This document shows positions 1 through 8,761 of a DNA stretch of 64,000 bases, in pieces (within the stretch, counting starts at the first letter, position 1; each line of letters begins with the position of its first letter). Location: the NCBI RefSeq assembly GCF_021497505.1, contig NZ_CP069349.1, positions 1,703,001-1,767,000 of the forward strand, written 5' to 3'. This stretch comes from Turicibacter sp. TJ11. GTDB lineage: Bacteria > Bacillota_I > Bacilli_A > MOL361 > Turicibacteraceae. Below the pieces are notes generated by a model. That model ran no database searches, was not told the origin of the DNA, and saw only the letters and a list, made by a program, of their open reading frames with translations. The position numbers were made by a program, and so were the translations under genes.

Positions 1-1691
1 GCGCGTTGCATGGATCCTGTTACTTTATCAGCATATAAGATGACACGTCCCTCTGCATTACGGGCCGCACGTCCGATCGTTTGGATTAACGAACGATCAC
101 TACGTAAAAATCCTTCTTTATCTGCATCTAAAATAGCAACAAGTGAAACTTCTGGAATATCTAATCCCTCACGCAATAAGTTAATTCCTACTAAAACATC
201 ATACGTTCCAACTCGTAAATCACGAATAATTTCAATTCGTTCAAGCGTCTTAATTTCAGAGTGTAAATAGGCTACTTTAATTCCTAACTCTTTTAAGTAA
301 TTCGTTAATTCTTCTGACATCTTAATTGTTAATGTTGTAATTAACACACGTTCATTTTTTTCAATTCGTTTATAAATTTCTCCAACTAAATGATCAATTT
401 GTCCACGACTTGGATGCAACTCAATAATTGGATCAAGTAACCCCGTTGGACGAATGATTTGCTCAATGACTTTATCTGTACGTGCTAATTCGTAATCACC
501 TGGTGTCGCTGATACGTAAATCGCTTGATGAATTTTATGTTCAAATTCATCAAATTGTAGCGGACGGTTATCAAGTGCAGAAGGTAAACGGAAGCCATGA
601 TTAACAAGAGTTTCCTTACGAGCACGATCGCCATTATACATTCCTCTAACCTGTGGAAGCGTCACGTGAGATTCATCCGCAACTAATAACCAATCATCGG
701 GGAAGAAATCAAGTAAGCAATAAGGTGTTGCTCCACGTTCACGTAATGAAAGTGGCCCTGAATAGTTTTCTACTCCCGAACAAAATCCCATCTCTGCTAA
801 CATCTCTAAATCGTATCTCGTTCGTTGTTCAATTCGTTGCGCCTCTAGAAGCTTTCCTTCTGATTCAAAATATTTGACTTGATCTTCAAGTTCTTCTTCA
901 ATGTTTTTTAGCGCAATCTTTAATCGTTCCTCTCCTGTCACGAAGTGAGACGCTGGGAAAATAACAACGTGTTTACGTTCGCTTAAAACTTCACCTGTTA
1001 ATGTATCAATTTCGCGAATACGATCAACTTCTTCTCCAAAGAATTCAATACGAATCGCATTTTTTTCAGTCGCAATCGGAAGGATTTCAACAACATCTCC
1101 ACGTACACGGAATGTTCCACGATGGAAATCAATATCATTACGTTGATACTGAATACGAACGAGTTCGTTAAGCAATTCATTGCGTTCCATTTCCATTCCT
1201 ACACGAATCGATACCATCATGCTTTTATATTCTTGTGGATCTCCAATCCCGTAAATACAAGAAACGGATGCAACGACGATGACATCATTACGTTCCAGTA
1301 AAGCAGCCGTTGCTGAGTGGCGTAATTTATCAATCTCATCATTTGTTTTTGCATCTTTTTCAATAAATGTATCTGATGAAGGGACATATGCTTCTGGTTG
1401 ATAATAATCATAATAACTCACAAAATACTCAACCGCATTATTTGGAAAAAACTCCTTTAACTCACTATATAACTGACCAGCTAATGTTTTATTGTGTGCT
1501 AATACTAATGTCGGTTTATTAACAGCCTGTACGACATTTGCAATTGTAAATGTCTTTCCTGTACCGGTTGCTCCTAATAACACTTGTTCTTTGACACCTT
1601 GATTAATATTTTCAACTAACTCCTCAATTGCTCTTGGTTGATCACCTGATGGTGCATACTTAGACACAATCTCGAACTTACCATTTGTCAT
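1..1691 (-). CDS. uvrB: UvrABC excinuclease subunit B (partial, 3' end outside window)
   Basis: UvrB is the damage-verifying helicase-like subunit of nucleotide excision repair, loaded by UvrA and then recruiting UvrC. Translating the minus strand from the ATG at 1691 gives [20 protein letters not shown], then the Walker A motif GATGTGKT, the [13 protein letters not shown] beta-hairpin that inserts between DNA strands, and helicase motifs including [20 protein letters not shown] and QTIGRAARN. The frame stays open to base 1, so the C-terminal part (UVR motif) lies outside the window. A strong GAGGTGA ribosome binding site precedes the ATG and an extended -10 promoter lies 25 bases further up. 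No uvrA is visible here. The identification is secure. Confidence 0.97.
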   Translation of the reverse strand, partial: MTNGKFEIVSKYAPSGDQPRAIEELVENINQGVKEQVLLGATGTGKTFTIANVVQAVNKPTLVLAHNKTLAGQLYSELKEFFPNNAVEYFVSYYDYYQPEAYVPSSDTFIEKDAKTNDEIDKLRHSATAALLERNDVIVVASVSCIYGIGDPQEYKSMMVSIRVGMEMERNELLNELVRIQYQRNDIDFHRGTFRVRGDVVEILPIATEKNAIRIEFFGEEVDRIREIDTLTGEVLSERKHVVIFPASHFVTGEERLKIALKNIEEELEDQVKYFESEGKLLEAQRIEQRTRYDLEMLAEMGFCSGVENYSGPLSLRERGATPYCLLDFFPDDWLLVADESHVTLPQVRGMYNGDRARKETLVNHGFRLPSALDNRPLQFDEFEHKIHQAIYVSATPGDYELARTDKVIEQIIRPTGLLDPIIELHPSRGQIDHLVGEIYKRIEKNERVLITTLTIKMSEELTNYLKELGIKVAYLHSEIKTLERIEIIRDLRVGTYDVLVGINLLREGLDIPEVSLVAILDADKEGFLRSDRSLIQTIGRAARNAEGRVILYADKVTGSMQR

Positions 1692-1715
1692 AAACTGTCA
1701 CCTCACATTATCCTC

Positions 1716-1724
1716 ATTATATCA
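1716..1724 (-). promoter_or_regulatory. Extended -10 promoter of uvrB
   Basis: Read on the minus strand this is TGATATAAT, a TGnTATAAT extended -10 element, about 25 bases upstream of the uvrB ATG. No convincing -35 box is visible, as is usual for extended -10 promoters. Similar elements precede several other genes in this window. Confidence 0.6.
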
Positions 1725-1836
1725 TATCTCAATAGGCACTTCTATTATCTTAAATCCAGGTTTAAAGAGATTGACTTTCACTAAAAATAAAACTCACTTA
1801 CTTACTATGAGCAACTCTTGATTAACTCATCACAAT

Positions 1837-1871
1837 AAAAATAGGAAGATAATAATTATCTTCCTATTTTT
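1837..1871 (-). terminator. Terminator after the S41 protease gene
   Basis: AT-rich inverted repeat (AATAGGAAGATAAT and its complement) followed on the minus strand by a T-rich stretch, directly after the stop codon of the protease gene. Confidence 0.75.
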
Positions 1872-1872
1872 A

Positions 1873-3297
1873 TTATTGTTGTAAGACTCCAATCGCTTTT
1901 TGAAGTTGAGTATCGTACTGTTTATCACGAACTTTATCTCTTAAAGCAAGAGTTAAATCACCTGCAGTTTTACCATCGATGACTCCTGTTGGTTCAATGC
2001 CTGAATCTTTTTGAAATGCTTTAACGGCTTCTTGTGTTGATTTATCGAAATAACCATCTGTTCGATCGACACGATAACCTAACGTATTTAAGATATTTTG
2101 TGCATTTTGAATCGATGCATCAACCATATCGTACGCTAACGATTTTCCGTCTGTTAAATAAACTTGATAATAGTAATAAAAATCAGGTGCTTCCACTTCA
2201 ATGGTTGGTGTAACTCCCTCTTCATTAATCCAGTTTCCATCTGGTGTTTTCCATACTTGAGTTGTAATTTTTAAAGAAGAGTGATCATCAAGTGGCATTG
2301 AAACTTGTACTGTCCCTTTTCCGTAAGAAGTCGTTCCAATTACTTCATAGCCTCCGGCTTCTTTCATAGCTGCTGCAAAAATTTCTGAAGCTGAAGCACT
2401 TCCTTCATTAATTAGGGTCACAATCGGATAGTCTTTTCCTTCAGTTGACGTTTTGTAGGTTGTTCCCCCACCTTCACGACCTTCAATCGTTGTAATGACT
2501 TTATCTGCTGGTAATAGATAGTCAACCATTTCAACAACACTTGTTAAATAACCTCCTGAGTTATTACGTAAATCAACAATTAACGAAGTCATTCCTTGTT
2601 CTTCTAAAGATTCAATTCCTTGTTTAAATTCATTCGCTGTGTTTTCACCAAATGTTGAGATTTGTAAGTAGCCAATAGATTCTTCACCGACTGGAATTAA
2701 CTCTGTTTTCACAGTTTCTTGATCAATAGCTTGTCTTGTTACCTCAATGTAAATTAAGTCTGTATTATCATTTCGTTGAATTCCTAAGGTAACCGTTGAA
2801 CCGACTGGTCCTTTAATTTTATTAGTTACATCTTGCAAACTTTGTCCGACTACATTTTCTCCATCTACTTCCACGACTAAATCATTCGCTAAAATTCCAG
2901 CCACATCTGCTGGTGAATTAGGAAATGGAGAAACAATCATGGTATAGCCATTAATATTAGTGACTTCACATCCGATTCCTGAATAAGTCTCTTCTAAATG
3001 CTCAACAAAATTTTCATAATCAGTCATTGTAAAATAAGTTGAATGTGGATCATCTAATGCATCAATCATTCCAGCAATAGCTCCATCTATTAAGGCCTGA
3101 CTATCACCCTCATAAAAATAATGATACGTTTTTAATGCTTCATATACTTGATTAATAGCCGCTGTCTCTCCATAATTAGCCGGAGAAACAATTGTTTGCA
3201 TCGTTTTTTTAGCAGGAAACACTAGTGTTAATAGTAATGTGACGATAACCCCTAAAAAGAAGCTTGCCAAGATTTGAAAAATTTTCTTACGCTTCAT
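1873..3297 (-). CDS. C-terminal processing peptidase, S41 family, with PDZ and peptidoglycan-binding domains
   Basis: This is a membrane-anchored serine protease of the CtpA/CtpB type acting outside the cytoplasmic membrane. The 474-residue product has one N-terminal membrane segment (about residues 6-29), a PDZ domain (about 100-185), the S41 core with the catalytic Ser in NEGSASASE (about 301) and Lys in SYGKGTVQ (about 325), and a C-terminal peptidoglycan-binding domain (about 400-455). The start is supported by AAAAGGAGTGATT before the ATG. It follows ftsE, ftsX and the M23 hydrolase gene on the same strand, so a role in processing cell-wall proteins is plausible. In Bacillus a related enzyme, CtpB, cleaves SpoIVFA during sporulation; whether this protein does so cannot be told from the sequence. 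Confidence 0.93.
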   Translation of the reverse strand: MKRKKIFQILASFFLGVIVTLLLTLVFPAKKTMQTIVSPANYGETAAINQVYEALKTYHYFYEGDSQALIDGAIAGMIDALDDPHSTYFTMTDYENFVEHLEETYSGIGCEVTNINGYTMIVSPFPNSPADVAGILANDLVVEVDGENVVGQSLQDVTNKIKGPVGSTVTLGIQRNDNTDLIYIEVTRQAIDQETVKTELIPVGEESIGYLQISTFGENTANEFKQGIESLEEQGMTSLIVDLRNNSGGYLTSVVEMVDYLLPADKVITTIEGREGGGTTYKTSTEGKDYPIVTLINEGSASASEIFAAAMKEAGGYEVIGTTSYGKGTVQVSMPLDDHSSLKITTQVWKTPDGNWINEEGVTPTIEVEAPDFYYYYQVYLTDGKSLAYDMVDASIQNAQNILNTLGYRVDRTDGYFDKSTQEAVKAFQKDSGIEPTGVIDGKTAGDLTLALRDKVRDKQYDTQLQKAIGVLQQ

Positions 3298-3610
3298 ATA
3301 ATCACTCCTTTTAACTCAAAATCTTCTATAACCTTTATATCATTTCCTAACGATACCAATAAAATGTAAACTCTATAGAATTATCTCTATTTTATCAATT
3401 TTTATTTTCTTTGTCATGATGATAAATTGGAATAAATTAGTTTATATTGTGGTTATTTTATAAAATAAACATTTTTATACAAAGACTGTCATAATTTTCT
3501 CTTTTTCACTTCCGAATATTTTGAGTAACTCAAACGATTTATTTCATCTATTTGATCCTCTATCACTCTATAAAAAAAGAACATGTAAAATGATTACATG
3601 TCCTGTTATT
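3298..3610. other. AT-rich intergenic region
   Basis: 313 bases between the S41 protease and M23 hydrolase genes. It holds the ribosome binding site of the protease and the terminator of the M23 gene at 3571-3601. The remainder is AT-rich, with no ORF or repeat that I can see; a promoter for the protease gene probably lies here but I cannot place it. Confidence 0.6.
3571..3601 (-). terminator. Terminator after the M23 hydrolase gene
   Basis: Inverted repeat ACATGTAA/TTACATGT, followed on the minus strand by TCTTTTTTT. Confidence 0.75.
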
Positions 3611-4816
3611 TTACCATGATGATGGGAAACTAATATAATTTCTTGGATTTACAGCGTACGGATAATTATAATACCCTTCATAAATCTCAAAATGTAAATG
3701 AGCCCCGAAAGAGTTTCCTGTATTCCCCATTGTTCCTAATTGTGTCCCACGAGAAACTTGCTGTCCTACTGAAACATAAGGAGCTGAGTGCATATGAGCG
3801 TACACCGTTGTTAAAACTTGACCGTTTACATTATGTGTAATCATGACGTGATTTCCATAAGCGCTATGCCATCCTGCACGAATGACCGTTCCTGCTTGCG
3901 CAGCGTAAACTGGTGTTGATGTGTCCCCATAGTTTGCTAAGTCGATTCCTGTATGATTTGGATAGCACATATATTCACAGCTAACATATCCTGTTGCTAA
4001 TGGAATCATAAAACCTGTTCCGCTCACAACCCCTCCACTCGATGAACTTCCATTTGAAATAACTGGTGGTGGCGTTTGTTCTAAAATTTTCTTTTGCTCT
4101 TCAGCAATTTGAAGAATTTCTGCTGCTGATAGACGTTCACTTTCTAATTCTTGCATCTGTTTAGCTAGCTCTTCTTTTTGTTGTTCTAATTGTTCTTGAT
4201 AAGCCGTTAACGTTTGACGTTCTCTCTCTAAATCTTCTTTATTAGAAGCAAGTTCTTGCTTTTGTACCTTTAACGTAGCTAACATCGCCTGTTGCTGACT
4301 AACGAGTAAACTTAGCTCATCCATCGCTTCGGCATCACTTTCAGCGAAATGATTCACCACACGTAATCGACGAATTAAATCAACTAAATTTTCTGATTCA
4401 GAAAGAACTTGTAAGATCGTATTTGCTCGAGATAAACGCTGTGAAACACGCATACGCTCTGCAACAACCTCTTTTAATTCTTTAATCTCATTTTCTAGTT
4501 GATTAATTTCATTTTCACTATTTTTAATTTCATTTTCTTTAACAATAATTTTCTTTTCAAACTCTTCAATCGCATTTTCTGTTTCAGAAATTTTTTGGAT
4601 CGTTGTTCCCATATTTCCTTCAACAATTTCGATTTCTTCTTGAATCTCTGCTTCTTTTCCTTTTAAGTCTGAAATTTGACTCTGTGCTTCACTAATAATT
4701 GCATTACACTCTTCTTTTGTAGAACAAGTTGTGGCTGCCTTTGAAGTGAAAGAGCTTGGTTGAGTTAAGCTAAACGCTACAATTAAACTTAAAACAGTAG
4801 CTATTTTTTTAGGCAT
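3611..4816 (-). CDS. Secreted coiled-coil M23 murein endopeptidase, probable FtsEX partner (PcsB/CwlO/EnvC type)
   Basis: A secreted peptidoglycan hydrolase of 401 residues. It has a signal peptide (about 1-28), a long heptad-rich coiled coil (about 35-250), a Ser/Gly linker (about 255-262) and a C-terminal LytM/M23 domain with the zinc ligands HTGIDLAN and HLHFE and a further His in VYAHMH. This coiled coil plus peptidase layout is that of proteins gated by FtsEX: EnvC in Escherichia acts on amidases, while CwlO and PcsB are hydrolases. The gene lies 79 bases downstream of ftsX on the same strand, which supports FtsEX as its activator. This link is inferred from architecture and neighbourhood. 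The active-site residues look intact, so it is probably a hydrolase in its own right. Confidence 0.9.
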   Translation of the reverse strand: MPKKIATVLSLIVAFSLTQPSSFTSKAATTCSTKEECNAIISEAQSQISDLKGKEAEIQEEIEIVEGNMGTTIQKISETENAIEEFEKKIIVKENEIKNSENEINQLENEIKELKEVVAERMRVSQRLSRANTILQVLSESENLVDLIRRLRVVNHFAESDAEAMDELSLLVSQQQAMLATLKVQKQELASNKEDLERERQTLTAYQEQLEQQKEELAKQMQELESERLSAAEILQIAEEQKKILEQTPPPVISNGSSSSGGVVSGTGFMIPLATGYVSCEYMCYPNHTGIDLANYGDTSTPVYAAQAGTVIRAGWHSAYGNHVMITHNVNGQVLTTVYAHMHSAPYVSVGQQVSRGTQLGTMGNTGNSFGAHLHFEIYEGYYNYPYAVNPRNYISFPSSW

Positions 4817-4895
4817 ACAGTCTCTCTCCCTTATCTATATGAGTAGCAAAATATCTCTCACCTTTTTAAATCATATGACGTTAATTAATTTTAAA

Positions 4896-5810
4896 TTAGA
4901 TCTTTAACGAGTATTTGATAACGGCGAAAAAGCTTCCTAGTAAACTAACAATAATTGAAATAATTCCAATTAAAACACCTAGTTGATAAACGGTTGGAAA
5001 AGGTGCTGTCATTTGTAACATTGGAATCACTAATACGCCTCCGAATAATTCGTATATAAATTGGTAACCATAAATCGTAAACAAAATAGGACCTACGGCA
5101 CCTAAAATTCCGATGATTAAACCTTCAATTAAGAACGGAACCGTCACATGTGATACAGAGGCTCCTACTAACTTCATGATTTTCAATTCATTTTTACGTG
5201 CATAAATCGTTAATTTAATTGTATTTTGAATTAAGAATACCGCTAATACTAATAAAATAACAACGATTGTTGAAAATGATTGACGAATAATGTTTGTAAT
5301 ATTAGTAAACGCAGCTAACGATGATTCTTCACCGTAGTCAACGTAGGCGATTCCATCAATTTCTTTAATCGTATTAGCAACTTTATCAACATTTTTCACA
5401 TCGTCGGCAGCAGCAATCGCGATATCAGGTAACGGATTATCTTCACTTGTATTTTCAAAGAACACCGCTAATTCCGGATCATCCTCACCAATACGGTCAA
5501 TAAAGTCAGCATATTCTTCCTCTTTTGTTACATGAATGACTTCAGCGACATGCTCATCTGATTCCATCGTTTCTAGTGCTGTTGTAATTTGTTCTTCTGT
5601 TGCATCCTTTGAAAATTCAACAAAAATTTTAATTTCACTTTCGACTTGTTCTGTAAAATTACGCGTATTATAAGCAAATAATACAAATAACGCACATAAA
5701 CTTAACGTTAGCGTTAGTGTAATGACTGAAGAAAGTGACATGAATAAGTTATTCCAAATATTTTTGAATCCATCACGAATGTAACGGAAAAGTTGTCTAA
5801 TTAGCTTCAT
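4896..5810 (-). CDS. ftsX: Cell division ABC transporter permease FtsX
   Basis: Membrane partner of FtsE. In this family the complex does not transport a solute but relays ATP hydrolysis to a cell-wall hydrolase outside the membrane. The 304-residue protein has a cytoplasmic start ([19 protein letters not shown]), a first membrane helix at about 22-44, an extracellular loop of about 120 residues and three C-terminal helices, the usual FtsX topology. The start overlaps the end of ftsE by 14 bases, with its ribosome binding site GAGAGG inside ftsE, so translation is likely coupled. The neighbouring coiled-coil M23 protein is the likely extracellular target of the loop. Confidence 0.96.
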   Translation of the reverse strand: MKLIRQLFRYIRDGFKNIWNNLFMSLSSVITLTLTLSLCALFVLFAYNTRNFTEQVESEIKIFVEFSKDATEEQITTALETMESDEHVAEVIHVTKEEEYADFIDRIGEDDPELAVFFENTSEDNPLPDIAIAAADDVKNVDKVANTIKEIDGIAYVDYGEESSLAAFTNITNIIRQSFSTIVVILLVLAVFLIQNTIKLTIYARKNELKIMKLVGASVSHVTVPFLIEGLIIGILGAVGPILFTIYGYQFIYELFGGVLVIPMLQMTAPFPTVYQLGVLIGIISIIVSLLGSFFAVIKYSLKI

Positions 5811-6480
5811 AATAACCTCTCACCTCATCACTAAAGATTGTTCCATGATCAATCGTAATAACACGACAATCTTTTTCAAAGATTAATTCATGGTCATGAG
5901 TCGCCATAATAATGGTTTTTCCTTCTTTATTTAGCTTCTTTAAAATGTTTACAATTTGAGTTGAGTTTTCTGGATCCAGGTTTCCAGTCGGTTCGTCTGC
6001 AATAATAATATCTGGGTTATTCGCAATCGCACGAGCGATGGCTACACGTTGTTGCTCTCCACCAGATAATTGATTTGGATAAAAACGCATTTTATTTTTT
6101 AATCCTACTAACTCAATGGCTTTAATCGCTTTTTCTTTAACTTCTTTTCCTGGTAGTCCAATCGCTTCTAGAGCAAACGCAACATTTTGATAAACCGTCA
6201 TTTTTTGTAGTAATTTAAAATCTTGAAAGACAACACCGATTTGACGACGTAATTTTGGTACTTTAAAACGATTTAACTTCGTTACATTAACCCCTTTAAC
6301 GATTAACTCGCCACCTGTTGCTTTTTCTTGACGATTAATCATCTTTAAAAGAGATGATTTTCCAGCCCCACTTGGGCCAATAACGAATAAAAATTCTCCT
6401 GATTCAATTTGAATATTTATATTATGAAGTCCAATGACTCCGTTTGCATACTTCTTACTGACATTTGTAAATTCGATCAT
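5797..6480 (-). CDS. ftsE: Cell division ATP-binding protein FtsE
   Basis: ATPase subunit of the FtsEX complex, bound to the inner face of the membrane. The 227 residues carry Walker [10 protein letters not shown] (about 36-44), a Q loop in VVFQDFKLL, the ABC signature LSGGEQQR, Walker [10 protein letters not shown] and the switch His in ATHDHE. The [20 protein letters not shown] start is typical of FtsE. It is the first gene of ftsE-ftsX-M23 hydrolase, with an extended -10 element about 33 bases upstream of the ATG and a GGTGGGGAG ribosome binding site. Confidence 0.97.
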   Translation of the reverse strand: MIEFTNVSKKYANGVIGLHNINIQIESGEFLFVIGPSGAGKSSLLKMINRQEKATGGELIVKGVNVTKLNRFKVPKLRRQIGVVFQDFKLLQKMTVYQNVAFALEAIGLPGKEVKEKAIKAIELVGLKNKMRFYPNQLSGGEQQRVAIARAIANNPDIIIADEPTGNLDPENSTQIVNILKKLNKEGKTIIMATHDHELIFEKDCRVITIDHGTIFSDEVRGYYEAN

Positions 6481-6834
6481 AATCTCCCCACCTATCTCTA
6501 GACGTCTTATTTATTATAACATATCTAATGACACTTTCACTTTTTATCAAGAAATTGCCAACAACTACTAACAAAATTCATGAATATTTTTTAAAATCTA
6601 ACAATAATATTTTAACATAATCACTTTTACATTTATATATCCTGTCGAATAAAACACTGACATAACTAATCTAACTCAATATTTTTTACATTTTTTCCAT
6701 ATTTTCATTTAGATTACATAGAAATAACATCTAATGTTTAGATAAAATGAATTTAGAGTTTAAGATCTTAATCACCAAAGAATGATAGGAATTAAACATT
6801 AAAAAGAGAGATACCTTGTAAGGTATCTCTCTTT
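6481..6834. other. Intergenic region upstream of ftsE
   Basis: 354 AT-rich bases. It contains the ftsE extended -10 element (6513-6521) and the luxS terminator (6801-6836). I see no ORF, repeat or structured RNA in the rest. Confidence 0.6.
6513..6521 (-). promoter_or_regulatory. Extended -10 promoter of ftsE
   Basis: TGTTATAAT on the minus strand, a TGnTATAAT extended -10 element, about 33 bases upstream of the ftsE start codon. Confidence 0.6.
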
Positions 6835-6836
6835 TT
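6801..6836 (-). terminator. luxS terminator
   Basis: Near-perfect hairpin AAAAAGAGAGATACCTT/AAGGTATCTCTCTTTTT. The luxS stop codon lies within its 5' arm on the minus strand. Confidence 0.88.
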
Positions 6837-7314
6837 AAGCTGGATAATTTAAATTTGCATCTGTTATTTGATTTAATGTATTTTCTAAGAAAACTTTAGC
6901 TTCATATTTAGCCATCGGTAAGTTCATATCTAAGTAGTTTCCACAATCACGTGCACTCGCACCTGGAACCTCACCTTCATAATTTGCAATAAATTCAAAT
7001 GTTTCTTTAACTAATTCAACAATATCTGATGACTTTAAATCACCTTTTAAAATTAAATAAAATCCTGTACGACATCCCATCGGTCCAAAATAGATGGTTT
7101 GATCAGCAGCTGTTTCATGATTACGTAAAAATGTAGCTCCTAAATGTTCTATTGTATGAATTTCGGCTGTATTCATTACAGGTTCGCGATTGGGTAATTT
7201 AGTGCGGATATCAAAAGTTGTAACGATTTCTTGTCCAATTATATCTTGGCGTGATACGTAAATACCACGTAATAAATCATCATGGTTAACTGTAAAACTT
7301 GGAATCTTTTTCAT
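6835..7314 (-). CDS. luxS: S-ribosylhomocysteine lyase LuxS
   Basis: LuxS cleaves S-ribosylhomocysteine to homocysteine and 4,5-dihydroxy-2,3-pentanedione, the precursor of autoinducer-2, in the activated methyl cycle. The 159 residues include the metal-binding HTIEH motif (about 52-56), the conserved Cys in GPMGCRTGFY and the late metal-ligand region GASARDCGNYLDMNLP. The length matches the family (about 155-160). It is a single-gene unit with its own terminator and a GGAGGGAATC ribosome binding site. No pfs or other methyl-cycle gene is adjacent. Confidence 0.97.
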   Translation of the reverse strand: MKKIPSFTVNHDDLLRGIYVSRQDIIGQEIVTTFDIRTKLPNREPVMNTAEIHTIEHLGATFLRNHETAADQTIYFGPMGCRTGFYLILKGDLKSSDIVELVKETFEFIANYEGEVPGASARDCGNYLDMNLPMAKYEAKVFLENTLNQITDANLNYPA

Positions 7315-7526
7315 GAATGATTCCCTCCTTCTTTCAAATACTTATCATCTTTGCCTATTATACGTTGAATTTTAAAATCTTTCTAGAGATACAGTAAAAT
7401 ATCCTTCAACTGTTAAAAATAGAAGATGTTGAGCTATCTTTGAAATAGGAAGATGTATTAAATGTCACTGAGCTGTGAGTGTGAATTTTCTCTATCTCTA
7501 ATTTTATTCTCTTATCCACAACTCAA

Positions 7527-8624
7527 TTAAATACTATGTCTTAAATACGCATCAATAAATCCGTCTAATTCTCCATCCATAACGGCTTGAACATTTCCTA
7601 CTTCATATGATGTTCGATGATCTTTCACAAGTGAATAAGGATGGAACACATAAGAACGAATTTGACTTCCCCAACCAATTTCTTTTACTTCTCCTCGTAT
7701 CTTTGCTAATTCAGCCTCTTGTTCTTCTAATTTACGTTGATATAATTTAGATTTTAACATCTCCATGGCTGCTTCACGGTTTTTGATTTGAGAACGTTGG
7801 TTCTGACAAGTCACAATTGTATTCGTTGGTAAGTGAGTAATTCGTACGGCTGAATCGGTTGTATTGATATGTTGTCCACCTGCACCGCTTGCTCGATACG
7901 TATCCACTTTTAAATCTTCCGCACGGATTTCAATATCGATGTCTCCTGAGAATTCAGGCATGACATCACATGAACAAAATGAAGTATGACGACGTCCACC
8001 TGAATCAAATGGTGAAATTCGTACTAAACGATGAACTCCACGCTCAGCTTTAAAATACCCATAAGCATTATTACCTTTAATTTTAATCGTTACACTTTTA
8101 ATTCCCGCTTCTTCGCCAACTAAATAATCTAATACTTCCACTTTAAATCCTTTTCGTTCTGCGTAACGAGTATACATACGATACAACATCTCTGCCCAGT
8201 CTTGTGATTCCGTTCCACCTGCACCTGGATGTAACTCTAAAATCGCATGATTAGCATCATATGGGCCACTTAATAAAATCTCTAACTCAAATTGATTTAA
8301 CTTCTCACTCACTTCACTAATTTGATGTTCTAGCTCACTTTGTAATTCTTCATCTGCTTCTTCTTGAAGGAGTTCAAAAGCAACGGCTAAATCTTCTACT
8401 TCGCCATCTAATGTGTAAAATGTATTCACTTTATCTTTTAAAACATTAGCTGCATTAATAGTCTCTTGAGCTTTTCGTTGATCATCCCAAAAACCAGGAG
8501 CTTGCATTTGATCATCGTACGCTTTAATCTCTGATTCTTTTTGATCTACATTTAGTGACTCTTTAAATTGAGCAATACGCTCAGACATCTTTTTGATTTC
8601 TGCTCTTATCTCATGAATTTCCAT
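7527..8624 (-). CDS. prfB: Peptide chain release factor 2, without programmed frameshift
   Basis: RF2 recognises UGA and UAA stop codons in the ribosomal A site and triggers peptide release. The 365 residues contain the stop-codon-reading SPF tripeptide in [12 protein letters not shown] and the catalytic GGQ in [12 protein letters not shown]. In many bacteria prfB has an in-frame UGA near codon 25 read by +1 frameshifting. Here the region reads [11 protein letters not shown] in one uninterrupted frame (CTA AAT where the slippery CTT TGA would stand), so autoregulation by frameshifting is absent. The gene lies downstream of secA, its common neighbour in Firmicutes, separated by 137 bases that contain a hairpin. 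Confidence 0.97.
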   Translation of the reverse strand: MEIHEIRAEIKKMSERIAQFKESLNVDQKESEIKAYDDQMQAPGFWDDQRKAQETINAANVLKDKVNTFYTLDGEVEDLAVAFELLQEEADEELQSELEHQISEVSEKLNQFELEILLSGPYDANHAILELHPGAGGTESQDWAEMLYRMYTRYAERKGFKVEVLDYLVGEEAGIKSVTIKIKGNNAYGYFKAERGVHRLVRISPFDSGGRRHTSFCSCDVMPEFSGDIDIEIRAEDLKVDTYRASGAGGQHINTTDSAVRITHLPTNTIVTCQNQRSQIKNREAAMEMLKSKLYQRKLEEQEAELAKIRGEVKEIGWGSQIRSYVFHPYSLVKDHRTSYEVGNVQAVMDGELDGFIDAYLRHSI

Positions 8625-8681
8625 TTTATCACCACTTCTTTATGTCAACTTTTATGTCATAAATTATTTATTTAAATGCAA

Positions 8682-8722
8682 AATTAGTTCAACTAATCAA
8701 GATGACCAGTTGAACTAATTTG
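8682..8722 (-). terminator. Hairpin between secA and prfB
   Basis: A 13-bp perfect inverted repeat (AATTAGTTCAACT and its complement) around a loop of about 12 bases, in the secA-prfB gap. On the minus strand the trailing T run is short (TTTT then GCATTT), so it may be a partial terminator or an RNA processing/stability element. A weaker repeat (AGAAGTT/AACTTCT) overlaps the secA stop at 8728-8765. Confidence 0.55.
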
Positions 8723-8761
8723 ACGCATCAGAAGTTAGTTATCTGATTCAGCAAATAACTT

